Source of the DNA: an uncultured Collinsella sp.
Lineage (GTDB): Bacteria; Actinomycetota; Coriobacteriia; Coriobacteriales; Coriobacteriaceae
Assembly (NCBI GenBank): GCA_902489955.1
Contig: CABUBY010000057.1
Location: 1-10,803, forward strand
Length of the DNA: 10,803 bases
Direction: 5' to 3'
In this document: piece by piece, positions 1 through 6,631 of the stretch
How positions within the stretch are numbered: the first letter of the stretch is position 1
Layout of the letters: the number at the start of each line of letters is the position of its first letter
The notes under the pieces: model-generated
Told to the model about the DNA's origin: nothing
The model's database searches: none
Seen by the model: only the letters and a program-made list of their open reading frames with translations
Position numbers and translations under genes: made by a program

Positions 1-1
1 G

Positions 2-748
2 GCGAGCGCCGGGTATGCGAACGTGAAGGTACATGCCGCTCCGCGCGTGGGCATTATCTCGCTGGGCACGGAGCTGGTCGCGCCGGGTGAGCTGCCGGCG
101 CGCGGGCAGATTCGCGATTCCAACTCGTCGGCGTTGATGGCCGAAGCACTCGATGCCGGCGCCGAGCCCGTGTTCTACGGCATTGCACCCGATGATGAGC
201 AGGCGATTGCCGAGCTGGTGCATCGCGCCACGCGAGAGTGCGATTTTGTCATTACGAGCGGTGGCGCCTCTTCGGGCGATTACGACTATGTGACGGCGCT
301 GGTCAGGCGCGAGGGCGAGGTGCTGTTCGATCGCATCTCGATGCGTCCGGGCAAGGCCATCACGTTTGGTCTGCTTGGGGACAAGCCATATTTGGGGCTT
401 TCGGGCAATCCCGCGGCGGCGTATGTGGGCTTTGAGATGCTTGCCCGCCCGGCGATTCGCAAGATGCGCGGCTTTGCCGAGGGTGCGCGTCCCGTGCAAC
501 AGGCGACGCTCACGCATGGCGTGAAAAAGCGACAGCATCGCCGCTTCTTCGATCGCGCCACGGTTTTGCGCGACCCCGAGACCGGTGAGTTGTTGGTGAC
601 CGAGGCTAAGACGCAGAATTCGGCGCTGCTCGGCACGATGCAGCGGGCCAACTGCCTGCTGCGTATTGACGAAGGACCGTGCGAGCTCAAGGCGGGCGAC
701 GTCGTGGATGTCGTGCGTGTCGACCTGCCTGAGGACGCCGTGTTGTAG
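2..748 (+). CDS. moeA: Molybdopterin molybdenumtransferase MoeA, C-terminal part (5' end outside window)
   Basis: MoeA inserts molybdate into adenylylated molybdopterin in the cytoplasm, the last step of basic Mo cofactor synthesis. The frame is open from the left edge, so a GTG at 23 is internal and the start lies outside. About 248 residues remain of a protein usually near 400, so the N-terminal domains are missing. Visible family signatures are PRVGIISLGTELV, the GQIRDSNS segment, the MoCF-binding motif ITSGGASSGDYDYV, then RPGKAITFG and LSGNPAAAYVGF. The C-terminal beta-barrel domain follows, from about HRRFFDRA to the end. The TAG stop overlaps the AGGAGG ribosome binding site of the next gene, so the two genes are probably co-transcribed and translationally coupled. 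Family assignment is secure. A particular MoeA subtype (Mo versus W specific) cannot be told from this part. Confidence 0.93.
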   Translation, partial: ASAGYANVKVHAAPRVGIISLGTELVAPGELPARGQIRDSNSSALMAEALDAGAEPVFYGIAPDDEQAIAELVHRATRECDFVITSGGASSGDYDYVTALVRREGEVLFDRISMRPGKAITFGLLGDKPYLGLSGNPAAAYVGFEMLARPAIRKMRGFAEGARPVQQATLTHGVKKRQHRRFFDRATVLRDPETGELLVTEAKTQNSALLGTMQRANCLLRIDEGPCELKAGDVVDVVRVDLPEDAVL

Positions 749-752
749 GAGG
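747..752 (+). promoter_or_regulatory. Ribosome binding site of mogA, overlapping the moeA stop
   Basis: AGGAGG begins inside the moeA TAG and lies 6 bases before the ATG at 759. It selects 759 over the out-of-frame ATG at 754 and over the longer open frame that reaches back to 666. The arrangement suggests translational coupling of moeA and mogA. Confidence 0.8.
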
Positions 753-758
753 AATGCT

Positions 759-1238
759 ATGGAGTTGAAGATATCGATCGTGACGTGTTCGGACACGCGC
801 GATCTTGCACAGGACGAGGCTGGAGCCGTGCTCGAGGAACTCATCGTGGCGCAGGGATGGACGGTCTCCTCACACGTGGTCGTGCGCGACGACGTCAGCG
901 AAATCGGTGATGCCATTGCGGAAGCCGCCGATGAGTGCCACGCCAATGTCGTGCTCACCTGCGGTGGCACGGGTCTTTCGATGCGCGATGTGACGCCCGA
1001 GGCGACGCGTACCGTCTGCGACCGTGATGTGCCGGGTATTGCCGAGGCAATCCGTGCCTACTCCATGACCAAGACGCGCCGCGCCATGCTCTCGCGCGCA
1101 GTGTGCATGCAGCGTGGGCATACGCTTGTCATCAATTTTCCGGGATCTACGAAAGCCGCCCGCGAAAGCTGGGAGGCCGTGAGCGACCAGCTGGAGCATG
1201 CGGCCCAAATGACGGCGGGCGGCGGGCACACCAAATAA
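759..1238 (+). CDS. mogA: Molybdopterin adenylyltransferase/MoCF-binding protein, MogA/MoaB family
   Basis: A 159-residue single-domain MoCF-binding protein. Family members adenylylate molybdopterin to give the AMP intermediate that MoeA uses. The start at 759 is set by AGGAGG six bases upstream; the frame stays open further back but without a ribosome binding site. Motifs include TCSDTRDLAQDEAG near residues 9-22, the strongly conserved LTCGGTGLSMRDVTPEA at 67-82, PGIAEAIRAYSM at 92-103, and a C-terminal LSRAVCMQRGHTLVINFPGS. The length matches stand-alone MogA/MoaB proteins. The gene follows moeA directly and is closed by a terminator, so these are the last genes of a cofactor operon entering from the left. 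Sequence alone does not separate MogA from MoaB naming; MoaB proteins can carry out the same adenylylation. Confidence 0.9.
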   Translation: MELKISIVTCSDTRDLAQDEAGAVLEELIVAQGWTVSSHVVVRDDVSEIGDAIAEAADECHANVVLTCGGTGLSMRDVTPEATRTVCDRDVPGIAEAIRAYSMTKTRRAMLSRAVCMQRGHTLVINFPGSTKAARESWEAVSDQLEHAAQMTAGGGHTK

Positions 1239-1251
1239 GCGCACTACCTGC

Positions 1252-1286
1252 GGCGGAGCGACCTTACGGGCTGTTCCGCCTTTTTT
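1252..1286 (+). terminator. Intrinsic terminator after mogA
   Basis: GGCGGAGCG (1252-1260) can pair with the stretch ending TTCCGCC at 1280, with two G-U pairs and an 11-base loop. Six T follow at 1281-1286. It starts 14 bases after the mogA stop and separates the cofactor operon from the modABC operon. Confidence 0.85.
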
Positions 1287-1315
1287 ATGCAGCGACAGCG
1301 GGGGCCGTTTCGTGG

Positions 1316-1355
1316 TTATCGGTAAAAGATAATTATCAGGTGAGGAATATTTATC
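1316..1355 (+). promoter_or_regulatory. Candidate operator: TTATC/GATAA repeats upstream of modA
   Basis: TTATC occurs at 1316, 1333 and 1351, spaced 17 and 18 bases, about two helical turns or slightly less. GATAA at 1328 makes an inverted repeat with the first copy (7-base spacer) and a perfect 10-base palindrome GATAATTATC (1328-1337) with the second. The last copy lies just upstream of, or touching, the expected -35 region. This arrangement suggests a regulator-binding site for the molybdate transporter operon. It does not match the E. coli ModE box well, so the regulator is unknown. An 11-base core recurs at 4987-4997. Confidence 0.45.
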
Positions 1356-1377
1356 GCAAACATTATTCGCACGAAAG

Positions 1378-1383
1378 TATAAT
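1378..1383 (+). promoter_or_regulatory. -10 element of the modABC promoter
   Basis: A perfect TATAAT lies 61 bases before the modA ATG in an AT-rich island of otherwise GC-rich DNA. At 17-base spacing the -35 position (1355-1360) reads CGCAAA, a poor match, as seen at promoters that need an activator. The predicted transcript starts near 1390. Its leader contains a short stem GCCCG/CGGGC (1400-1404 with 1417-1421). Confidence 0.6.
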
Positions 1384-1443
1384 CTAATTACAGAATAAAG
1401 CCCGTGGCGGGGTGCCCGGGCGTCGCGTTCGAAAGGGTTGAAC

Positions 1444-2316
1444 ATGTTCGATATGGTTTCTCGCCGCGGATTCGTCTCGCTTTCTGCTGTCGTTGCTGCC
1501 GGCCTTGGCCTTGCCGGCTGCTCCGGCAACAAGGCGTCCGAGCCGACTGGCTCCGATGCCGGTTCTGCTAAGGCATCTTCCAAGAAGGCTGTCGAGCTGC
1601 AGGTCTTCGCTGCTAACTCCCTCGAGAAGGCCCTGCCCGAGGTCCAAGAGCTCTACACCGACCAGACCGGCACCACGTTTGCCGACACGCAGTTTAAAGC
1701 CTCCGGCGACCTCGTCGAGCAGATGCGTGCCGGTGCCACGGTCGACGTGCTTATCACCGCTTCCAAGGGTACCATGGATGACGCTGAGACCGCAGAGCTT
1801 GTCGACGCCGACACGCGTGAGGACATGTTCGTCAACGACCTCGTGATCATTCGCGCCGAGGGTTCCGACACCAAGGTTGAGGCCATCGCCGACGTCGCGA
1901 ACCTAGACGGCAAGATTGCCATCGGCGACGCCAAGACCGTTCCCGCCGGTAAGTACGCCAACCAGGCCCTGGCTTCCGTGGGCCTCTACACCGGCACCGA
2001 GGGCGACGACGGCGAGTACGCGCCCGAGCTCGCCGACAAGGTCGCACTGGCCGACAAGGTTGGCACCGCTGCTTCTTACGTCTCTACAGGCGACTGCCTG
2101 GCCGGTTTTGTCTACAGCTCCGATATCTTCCGCTACGACGGCATCGAGGAGGCCTTTGTGTGTCCCGAGGACTCGCACAAGCCCATCGTGTACCCGGGTG
2201 CCGTTGCCGAGAGCTCCGAGCACGCCGACGAGGCCAAGGCGTTTATCGACTTCTGTCTGTCCAACAAGAAGGCCCAGAAGATTTGGGCTAAGTACGGCTT
2301 TGAGCTTTCCGCGTAG
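1444..2316 (+). CDS. modA: Molybdate ABC transporter substrate-binding lipoprotein ModA
   Basis: A 290-residue extracytoplasmic binding protein that captures molybdate (or tungstate) and delivers it to ModBC. The ATG at 1444 is chosen because GAAAGGG (1431-1437) lies 6 bases upstream; a TTG at 1438 is in frame but has no spacing to a ribosome binding site. The N-terminus has SRRGFVSL, resembling a twin-arginine signal, then a hydrophobic stretch and the lipobox LAGC with the lipidated Cys at residue 26. A Ser/Ala/Lys-rich linker follows (about 27-49). The mature domain begins with LQVFAANSLEKAL and continues with FKASGDLVEQMRAGATVDVLITASKGTMD, the ModA oxyanion-binding signature. Codon use is strongly biased to C-ending codons, as expected for an abundant protein. 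It is the first gene of modABC; modB starts 68 bases after its stop. Confidence 0.93.
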   Translation: MFDMVSRRGFVSLSAVVAAGLGLAGCSGNKASEPTGSDAGSAKASSKKAVELQVFAANSLEKALPEVQELYTDQTGTTFADTQFKASGDLVEQMRAGATVDVLITASKGTMDDAETAELVDADTREDMFVNDLVIIRAEGSDTKVEAIADVANLDGKIAIGDAKTVPAGKYANQALASVGLYTGTEGDDGEYAPELADKVALADKVGTAASYVSTGDCLAGFVYSSDIFRYDGIEEAFVCPEDSHKPIVYPGAVAESSEHADEAKAFIDFCLSNKKAQKIWAKYGFELSA

Positions 2317-2384
2317 TGCGGCTTGGCGCGATAATTCCATCGTTTTGTGTTTCACTCCGTCCTTGTATTCGCTTGGAGCTTTTC

Positions 2385-3827
2385 GTGCTTAATAGATTCC
2401 GCATGCTTGCCGCCTGTGCTTTGACCTTCGCGCTTTGCTGGGTGCCGGGATTTGCGTTTGCTGGGGACGCTGAGGACGGGGCCCAGGTTGCTGCGACCGC
2501 TCATGGGCTTTCCTATGGGATCGAGGATTTTGAGCGGTTGGCCAAGGGGACCGCTCGTGCCATGGAGGGCCAGCCTGAGGGCTACCGGTTTCCCGTTGAC
2601 GAGGATGTGGACCTTGTAGTGGCGCCTGCTGCCGATCGCGTTGTGGTGTGGATATCGCCCAAGGCGGTCGAGAAGTATGGATTGGATCCGCAGGATAACG
2701 AGTGCGTATCGGGTCTCAAGGCCCTCGTCTGTAAGCTCGACAGTGCAAACTGCATGGGAGGTGCGCAGCTAGGGGACGTGGATCTTCCTTGGTATGTTAC
2801 GGCGGAAACAACGTTTGAGGCCGGCGGGTATACCTATGGCTTTGACGAGCGCGGTGCGGATGGGGACCGCTATGTGGTGATTGCATCAGCCTCGGGTGAT
2901 GCCAAGGGCGGCGCGCGTTGGCTTGATAGCGCTCAAATGGTAGAGGCATCGTCTGTCGTGTTGCGGGACGAGCGGGGGCCCTTGACCTCTCTGGCCTCCT
3001 TTTTGGGCGACATCGACTATCGCCCGTTTTTGGTGTCCATAAAAACGAGCGGCCTTGCCCTGCTGATTTCCTTTGCGCTGGGCCTGTTCGCCGCGTGGAA
3101 GACTATGGGTACCTCGAGTCGCATCAAGGGCCTGCTCGATTCGGTCTTCACGATTCCTATGGTGCTGCCGCCAACGGTCTGCGGCTTTCTGCTCCTCATG
3201 CTGTTTGGCCGCTCGACCGGGGTGGGCCAGTGGCTCATCGCGCACGGCGTCTCGCTTGTCTTTACCTGGCCGGCGGCGGTGATATCTGCCGTGGTGGTGT
3301 CGTTCCCGCTCGTCTATCGTACGGCACTCGGCGCCTTTGAGAGCCTCGACACGCAGATGCTCGATGCGGCGCGCACGCTGGGCTGGTCCGAGCGTCGCAT
3401 CTTCACCAAGCTTATGATGCCCCTTGGGTGGCCTTCTATTGCCGCCGGTACGGTCCTCGCTTTTGCCCGCGCCATGGGAGAGTTTGGTTGCACCCTGTTC
3501 TTTGCGGGTAACTACGTCGGCATTACGCAGACCATCCCCATCGCCATCTACTTTGAGTGGATGGGCGGCAATACGTCGGTGGCCCTCTTTTGGGTCGTGG
3601 TCGTAATAGCGTTCAGCTTCCTGGTCATTCTGTTCATCAATATGTATACGGCGCATTCGCAAAAGTACCGTGAGCGCGGCCTGTCCCGCGCGGAGCGCAA
3701 GCAGGCCAAGCAGCTGGGCGGCCAGACCGATTCGCTCGACCCAGTCGGCGGCGATGCACTGCGTATCGATCGCGAGGCGCTGGCCGAGCTTATGCACGAT
3801 GACACGGTCGCAAAGGGAGGTCGATAA
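2385..3827 (+). CDS. modB: Molybdate ABC transporter permease ModB with a secreted N-terminal domain
   Basis: Membrane permease of the molybdate importer, 480 residues against about 225 for typical ModB. The GTG at 2385 is preferred: TTGGAG lies about 7 bases upstream and the product opens with a signal peptide ending near AFA-GD (about 1-26). The frame reaches back to a GTG at 2316 that overlaps the modA stop, but that start would bury the signal peptide. Residues about 27-210 form an extra hydrophilic domain outside the membrane, with three Cys (107, 116, 123) and no family I recognise. The permease domain covers about 213-425 with five or more hydrophobic segments and the EAA loop ESLDTQMLDAARTLGWSERR (319-338) that contacts ModC. 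A charged cytoplasmic tail of about 55 residues ends the protein. The permease assignment is secure; the N-terminal role is unknown. Confidence 0.88.
   Translation: MLNRFRMLAACALTFALCWVPGFAFAGDAEDGAQVAATAHGLSYGIEDFERLAKGTARAMEGQPEGYRFPVDEDVDLVVAPAADRVVVWISPKAVEKYGLDPQDNECVSGLKALVCKLDSANCMGGAQLGDVDLPWYVTAETTFEAGGYTYGFDERGADGDRYVVIASASGDAKGGARWLDSAQMVEASSVVLRDERGPLTSLASFLGDIDYRPFLVSIKTSGLALLISFALGLFAAWKTMGTSSRIKGLLDSVFTIPMVLPPTVCGFLLLMLFGRSTGVGQWLIAHGVSLVFTWPAAVISAVVVSFPLVYRTALGAFESLDTQMLDAARTLGWSERRIFTKLMMPLGWPSIAAGTVLAFARAMGEFGCTLFFAGNYVGITQTIPIAIYFEWMGGNTSVALFWVVVVIAFSFLVILFINMYTAHSQKYRERGLSRAERKQAKQLGGQTDSLDPVGGDALRIDREALAELMHDDTVAKGGR
3814..3820 (+). promoter_or_regulatory. Ribosome binding site of modC, inside the modB 3' end
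   Basis: AGGGAGG lies 10 bases before the modC ATG and 5' of the modB stop (3825-3827). Ribosomes ending modB translation can restart on modC, which supports coupled synthesis of the two transporter subunits. Confidence 0.7.
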
Positions 3828-3830
3828 GCC

Positions 3831-4901
3831 ATGTCGCTTGTTCTGGATATCAAAAAGCGCTATCCGGGGTTCACTCTCGACATCCAACTCGAAGCCGGCG
3901 AGGAGCGCGTGGCCCTGCTCGGCGCCTCCGGATGCGGCAAGAGCTGCACCTTGCGTTGCATTGCCGGCGTGGAGACGCCCGACGAGGGCAAGATCGTCGT
4001 CAACGGCGTGACCTTTTTTGATTCGGCGGCAGGCATCAACCTGTCGCCCCAGGAGCGTAAATGCGCCCTGCTGTTCCAAAACTATCAGCTGTTTCCCAAC
4101 ATGACGGTGGCCGACAACGTGTGCGCCGGCGTAAAGGACGCGGGCGACGCCGCGGCGCGCAGAAAGCTTGCTGAACGCTACCTGGGCATTTTTGGCCTGG
4201 CCGATTTTGCCGACCGCTATCCCGCGCGCCTTTCGGGTGGCCAGCAGCAGCGCGTGGCGCTTGCCCGTATGGTGGCGGCGCACCCGGGCATCTTTATGTT
4301 CGACGAGCCCATGAGCGCACTCGATTCCTATCTTAAGAGCGCGCTCGAGCAGAACATGCTCGACCTGTTCGATGTGTGCAACCGCACCGTACTCTACGTG
4401 AGCCACGACATCGACGAAGCGTGCCGCCTGTGCGAGCGCATCTGCGTGATGCATAACGGACATGTTGAGGAGATCGGCTCCATCGAGGACGTGGTCCGCC
4501 GTCCGCAGACGCTGGCGGCGCTGCGTCTGACGGGCTGCAAGAACACAAGCCAGGCGCGCAAGATCGGCGACGAAGAAGTTGAGGCCCTCGATTGGGGCAT
4601 GACCTTTAACGTGGGTCGCGAGGTTCCCGATAATGTGGCGTACCTGGGTATTCGCGCAAGCTACTTCCATGTTGACAATCGCGCGGAGCGGGGTCGTAAC
4701 AGCTATGATTTGCACGTGGCCCGTGTGAGTGATTCGCGCTTTGAGCGGCTGGTGCTGCTGGACGTGCCGCGCGCTGATGCGCCCACGCGTCTGCAGTGGA
4801 AGGTCAACAAGGTGGGCGTGCCTGTCGACGAGCTGCCGCAAGCAGGCGAGACGCTGCGCATGCACTTCGATGCGAGTAGGATCCATTTGGTTTGTCGGTA
4901 G
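3831..4901 (+). CDS. modC: Molybdate ABC transporter ATP-binding protein ModC
   Basis: ATPase that powers molybdate import with ModB, 356 residues, in line with ModC. It has all ABC motifs: Walker A GASGCGKS (31-38), Q-loop Gln83 in LLFQNYQLFPNM, signature LSGGQQQR (134-141), Walker B GIFMFDEP (153-160, with D158 and E159), D-loop SALD, and switch His192 in VSHD. A C-terminal region from about residue 220 ends in a TOBE-like beta domain (about 290-356) of the kind that binds molybdate and can feed back on transport. The residue after the P-loop Ser is Cys rather than the usual Thr, which is tolerated in the family. It starts 3 bases after the modB stop and is followed by a terminator, so it closes the operon. 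The ModC call rests on ModA/ModB context as well as on the motifs. Confidence 0.92.
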   Translation: MSLVLDIKKRYPGFTLDIQLEAGEERVALLGASGCGKSCTLRCIAGVETPDEGKIVVNGVTFFDSAAGINLSPQERKCALLFQNYQLFPNMTVADNVCAGVKDAGDAAARRKLAERYLGIFGLADFADRYPARLSGGQQQRVALARMVAAHPGIFMFDEPMSALDSYLKSALEQNMLDLFDVCNRTVLYVSHDIDEACRLCERICVMHNGHVEEIGSIEDVVRRPQTLAALRLTGCKNTSQARKIGDEEVEALDWGMTFNVGREVPDNVAYLGIRASYFHVDNRAERGRNSYDLHVARVSDSRFERLVLLDVPRADAPTRLQWKVNKVGVPVDELPQAGETLRMHFDASRIHLVCR

Positions 4902-4912
4902 CGCCGGGTAAT

Positions 4913-4949
4913 GCCGTCGGGGATATAAGCCTCGGCGGCTTTGTCTTGT
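4913..4949 (+). terminator. Intrinsic terminator after modC
   Basis: A 10-bp stem (4913-4922 with 4930-4939, including two G-U pairs) has a 7-base loop ATATAAG and is followed by the T-rich TTTGTCTTGT. It begins 11 bases after the modC stop and ends the modABC transcript. Confidence 0.8.
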
Positions 4950-4977
4950 CGCTCGCCGAATGAGGGATGACAAACTC

Positions 4978-5004
4978 TTATCAATCAAGATAATTATTTA
5001 TTAA
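4978..5004 (+). promoter_or_regulatory. Candidate operator: TTATC-N6-GATAA in an AT-rich island
   Basis: TTATC (4978-4982) and GATAA (4989-4993) form an inverted repeat with a 6-base spacer, followed by ATTATTTATTAA. The core AAGATAATTAT (4987-4997) is identical to 1326-1336 upstream of modA, where the same TTATC precedes it. Shared placement ahead of two operons suggests one regulator acting on both. It lies about 70 bases upstream of the -10 candidate at 5067, where an activator or repressor could act. Confidence 0.4.
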
Positions 5005-5043
5005 ACGACGGCACACGACGCTGTCGTACGAATGTCAACGGTG

Positions 5044-5072
5044 TTCGCATGGTCGATGACCGCTGATATAGT
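5044..5072 (+). promoter_or_regulatory. Candidate promoter of the DCCP/activase operon
   Basis: TTCGCA (5044-5049) and TATAGT (5067-5072) are 17 bases apart. A TG one base before the -10 makes it an extended -10 element. The predicted start is near 5079, giving a leader of about 250 bases before the first DCCP gene. It is the best sigma-70-like match in this gap. Confidence 0.5.
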
Positions 5073-5104
5073 TGCCTTCGATAAGATAAAAGGAGGGTGC
5101 GCAC

Positions 5105-5173
5105 ATGCCGCAGACGACATACATTCGCCGCGTTGCCGCGCGCGCCCTGTATATGGCTCGGAGTCGCATATGA
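5105..5173 (+). CDS. Candidate 22-residue leader peptide
   Basis: A short ORF opens with ATG eight bases after a consensus AGGAGG (5091-5096), as strong a ribosome binding site as any gene here has. The product is basic: it begins MPQTTYIRRVAARALYMA and has five Arg in 22 residues. I do not recognise it. The first bases of the transcript could hide this ribosome binding site: GGGTGCGC (5095-5102) pairs with GCGCGCCC (5140-5147) inside the ORF. Its TGA overlaps the ATG of the next small ORF (ATGA, 5170-5173). It may be a regulatory leader peptide for the DCCP operon or a genuine small protein. The ribosome binding site is seen; that it is translated is inferred. Confidence 0.45.
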   Translation: MPQTTYIRRVAARALYMARSRI

Positions 5174-5340
5174 GCAGGTATGTTCACGGCTCCGGGAGAG
5201 ACGACGCACAGCTAAATAATCGACCGCAAGGCAGGTTCCCTAAAATTCCGGGTTTGAGCACGGCCGGGCAATCGTCGCCCGTCGTGCATCGATACCGCTG
5301 TTATCCGTTTTTGGTTCGAGAGGGGAACCGTCATGGCTGA
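5170..5340 (+). CDS. Candidate 56-residue coupled ORF bridging to the first DCCP gene
   Basis: This ORF begins at the ATGA overlap with the 22-residue leader, has GGAG (5160-5163) six bases upstream, and stops at 5340, eight bases inside the DCCP gene that starts at 5333. Translation could thus pass from leader peptide to this ORF to DCCP without a gap. The product is rich in Arg, Gly and Pro, has one Cys, and shows no domain or membrane segment that I recognise. A 56-codon frame can occur by chance in DNA this GC-rich, so it may be only part of an untranslated structured leader. Confidence 0.25.
   Translation: MSRYVHGSGRDDAQLNNRPQGRFPKIPGLSTAGQSSPVVHRYRCYPFLVREGNRHG
5258..5287 (+). other. 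Stem-loop in the DCCP operon leader
   Basis: GCACGG (5258-5263) pairs with TCGTGC (5282-5287) and CGGGC (5265-5269) with GCCCG (5277-5281), giving 11 pairs around one bulged C and a 7-base loop. No T-run follows directly (TTTTT occurs about 20 bases later at 5308-5312), so it is not a typical terminator. It may be part of a regulatory RNA fold in the leader. Confidence 0.4.
5313..5329 (+). promoter_or_regulatory. Small hairpin presenting the ribosome binding site of the first DCCP gene
   Basis: GGTTC (5313-5317) and GAACC (5325-5329) form a 5-bp stem with loop GAGAGGG, which carries most of the ribosome binding site for the ATG at 5333. The site is exposed in the loop or hidden if the upstream RNA pairs differently, so translation control at this point is possible. 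Confidence 0.4.
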
Positions 5341-6616
5341 AGAATTTGATTTCCATCCGATGTGGGAGAGCCTCGGCATGAATCTTGCCGACCACGATAT
5401 GCTGCTGGGCGCCGTGGGCCAGATGTACGGCGATATGTTCCTTACGCAGAACAATCGCCCCAAGTCCACGTCCTACCTGGACTTTGTGGCCACCAACATC
5501 CATAGCGGTCGCATTAAGGAGATGCTCGACAAGAAGGAGGCCGGCGAGGCCACCAAGATCGTGGGCTCGTTCTGCGTGTACGTGCCCGAGGAGATCGTAC
5601 TTGCCTGTGACGGCATCCCCGTGGGCCTGTGCTCGGGTGCCGACTGGGCAACGGACAAGGTCGAGGAGCACCTGCCGCGCAACACCTGTCCGCTCATCAA
5701 GAGCTTTGCCGGCTTTAAGCTGGGCGAGGTCTGCCCCTACATTGAGTCGAGTGACTTGGTGGTAGGCGAGAACACCTGCGACGGCAAGAAGAAAGCCTAT
5801 GAGTTCTTTGCAACGCAAAAGAACATGTACGTCATGGATATTCCCAACGTGCACGACGAGTCGACGCTCGTGACCTGGAAGGCCGAGGTCAAGAAACTCG
5901 CCGCCAAGATCGAGGAAGAGTGTGGCGTCAAGATTACGCCCGAGCGTCTGAAGGCCGCCATCCACGCCGTCAATGAGAAGCGTCGCGCTCTGCAGCGTCT
6001 GGCTGCGACCCGCGCTGCCGACCCGGCGCCTATCAGCGGTCTCGATAGCTTGCTGACCGTTCAGGCCGCGTTTATGGACGACACGCCACGTCTGACCGGA
6101 GCCATCAACGATATGGCGGCTGAGTGCGAGCAGCGTGTCGAGGCAGGCGAGGGCGTGGCGTCCAAGGGGACCAAGCGCATCCTGTACACCGGCACGCCCA
6201 TGGCCGTGCCCAACTGGAAGCTGTTCAACCTCATCGAGAAGGCCGGCGGCGTTGTGGTAGGCGAGGAGTCCTGCACGGGCTCGCGCTACTACAAGGACCT
6301 GGTCGACGAGTCCGGTGAGACGGTCGACGAGATGCTCGACGCCATCGCCGAGCGCTACTTTAAGATTAACTGCGCCGTCTTTACGCCCAACGATCAGTGT
6401 ATGAAGGACATTGTCCAGATGGCCAAGGACTTGCATGCCGACGGCATCGTCGACGTGGCCCTGCAGTTCTGCACGCTCTACGAGATGGAGTCGTTTGCCG
6501 TGGAGAAGGCTGCCGAGGAGGCCGGCATTCCGTTTATGCACATCACGACCGACTACGCCGGCGAGGATGCAGGCCAACTGCAAACCAGGATTGAGGCTTT
6601 CTTGGAAACCATTTAG
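5333..6616 (+). CDS. 2-hydroxyacyl-CoA dehydratase D-component/double-cubane cluster protein family (YjiM-like), paralogue 1
   Basis: A 427-residue cytoplasmic iron-sulfur protein of the HgdB/FldC/BcrB-like superfamily. Stand-alone members next to a single activase resemble double-cubane cluster proteins, which perform ATP-driven reductions at an [8Fe-9S] cluster. Eight Cys are shared with the second paralogue: C81 (SFCVYVPEE), C100, C119 (NTCPLIKS), C134, C149 (NTCDGKKK), C314 (EESCTGS), C347 (INCAVFTPND) and C380. The family hallmarks NTCPLIKS, GENTCDGKKK and the end motif ITTDYAGEDAGQLQTRIEAF are clear. An N-terminal extension of about 40 residues is absent from paralogue 2. GAGAGGGG sits 8 bases before the ATG. 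It is the first recognised gene of its operon. No CoA-transferase or fermentation gene adjoins it, so a classical dehydratase role is less likely; the substrate is unknown. Confidence 0.85.
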   Translation: MAEEFDFHPMWESLGMNLADHDMLLGAVGQMYGDMFLTQNNRPKSTSYLDFVATNIHSGRIKEMLDKKEAGEATKIVGSFCVYVPEEIVLACDGIPVGLCSGADWATDKVEEHLPRNTCPLIKSFAGFKLGEVCPYIESSDLVVGENTCDGKKKAYEFFATQKNMYVMDIPNVHDESTLVTWKAEVKKLAAKIEEECGVKITPERLKAAIHAVNEKRRALQRLAATRAADPAPISGLDSLLTVQAAFMDDTPRLTGAINDMAAECEQRVEAGEGVASKGTKRILYTGTPMAVPNWKLFNLIEKAGGVVVGEESCTGSRYYKDLVDESGETVDEMLDAIAERYFKINCAVFTPNDQCMKDIVQMAKDLHADGIVDVALQFCTLYEMESFAVEKAAEEAGIPFMHITTDYAGEDAGQLQTRIEAFLETI

Positions 6617-6631
6617 GGGTATCCGTCCCGG

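Noticed and set aside
870..1583. A 237-codon minus-strand frame spanning the mogA terminator and the modA start.
   Set aside because: It runs through a terminator, a promoter and the antisense of two sure genes, and shows no recognisable motif.
2316..2384. modB starting at the GTG overlapping the modA stop.
   Set aside because: It lacks a fitting ribosome binding site and adds 23 residues before a good signal peptide. The GTG at 2385 has TTGGAG upstream.
2886..4988. A 700-codon open frame on the minus strand across modB and modC.
   Set aside because: It is the antisense shadow of modB and modC, which have full family motifs. Its product is low-complexity His/Arg/Ala-rich with no domain, as is common opposite GC-rich genes.
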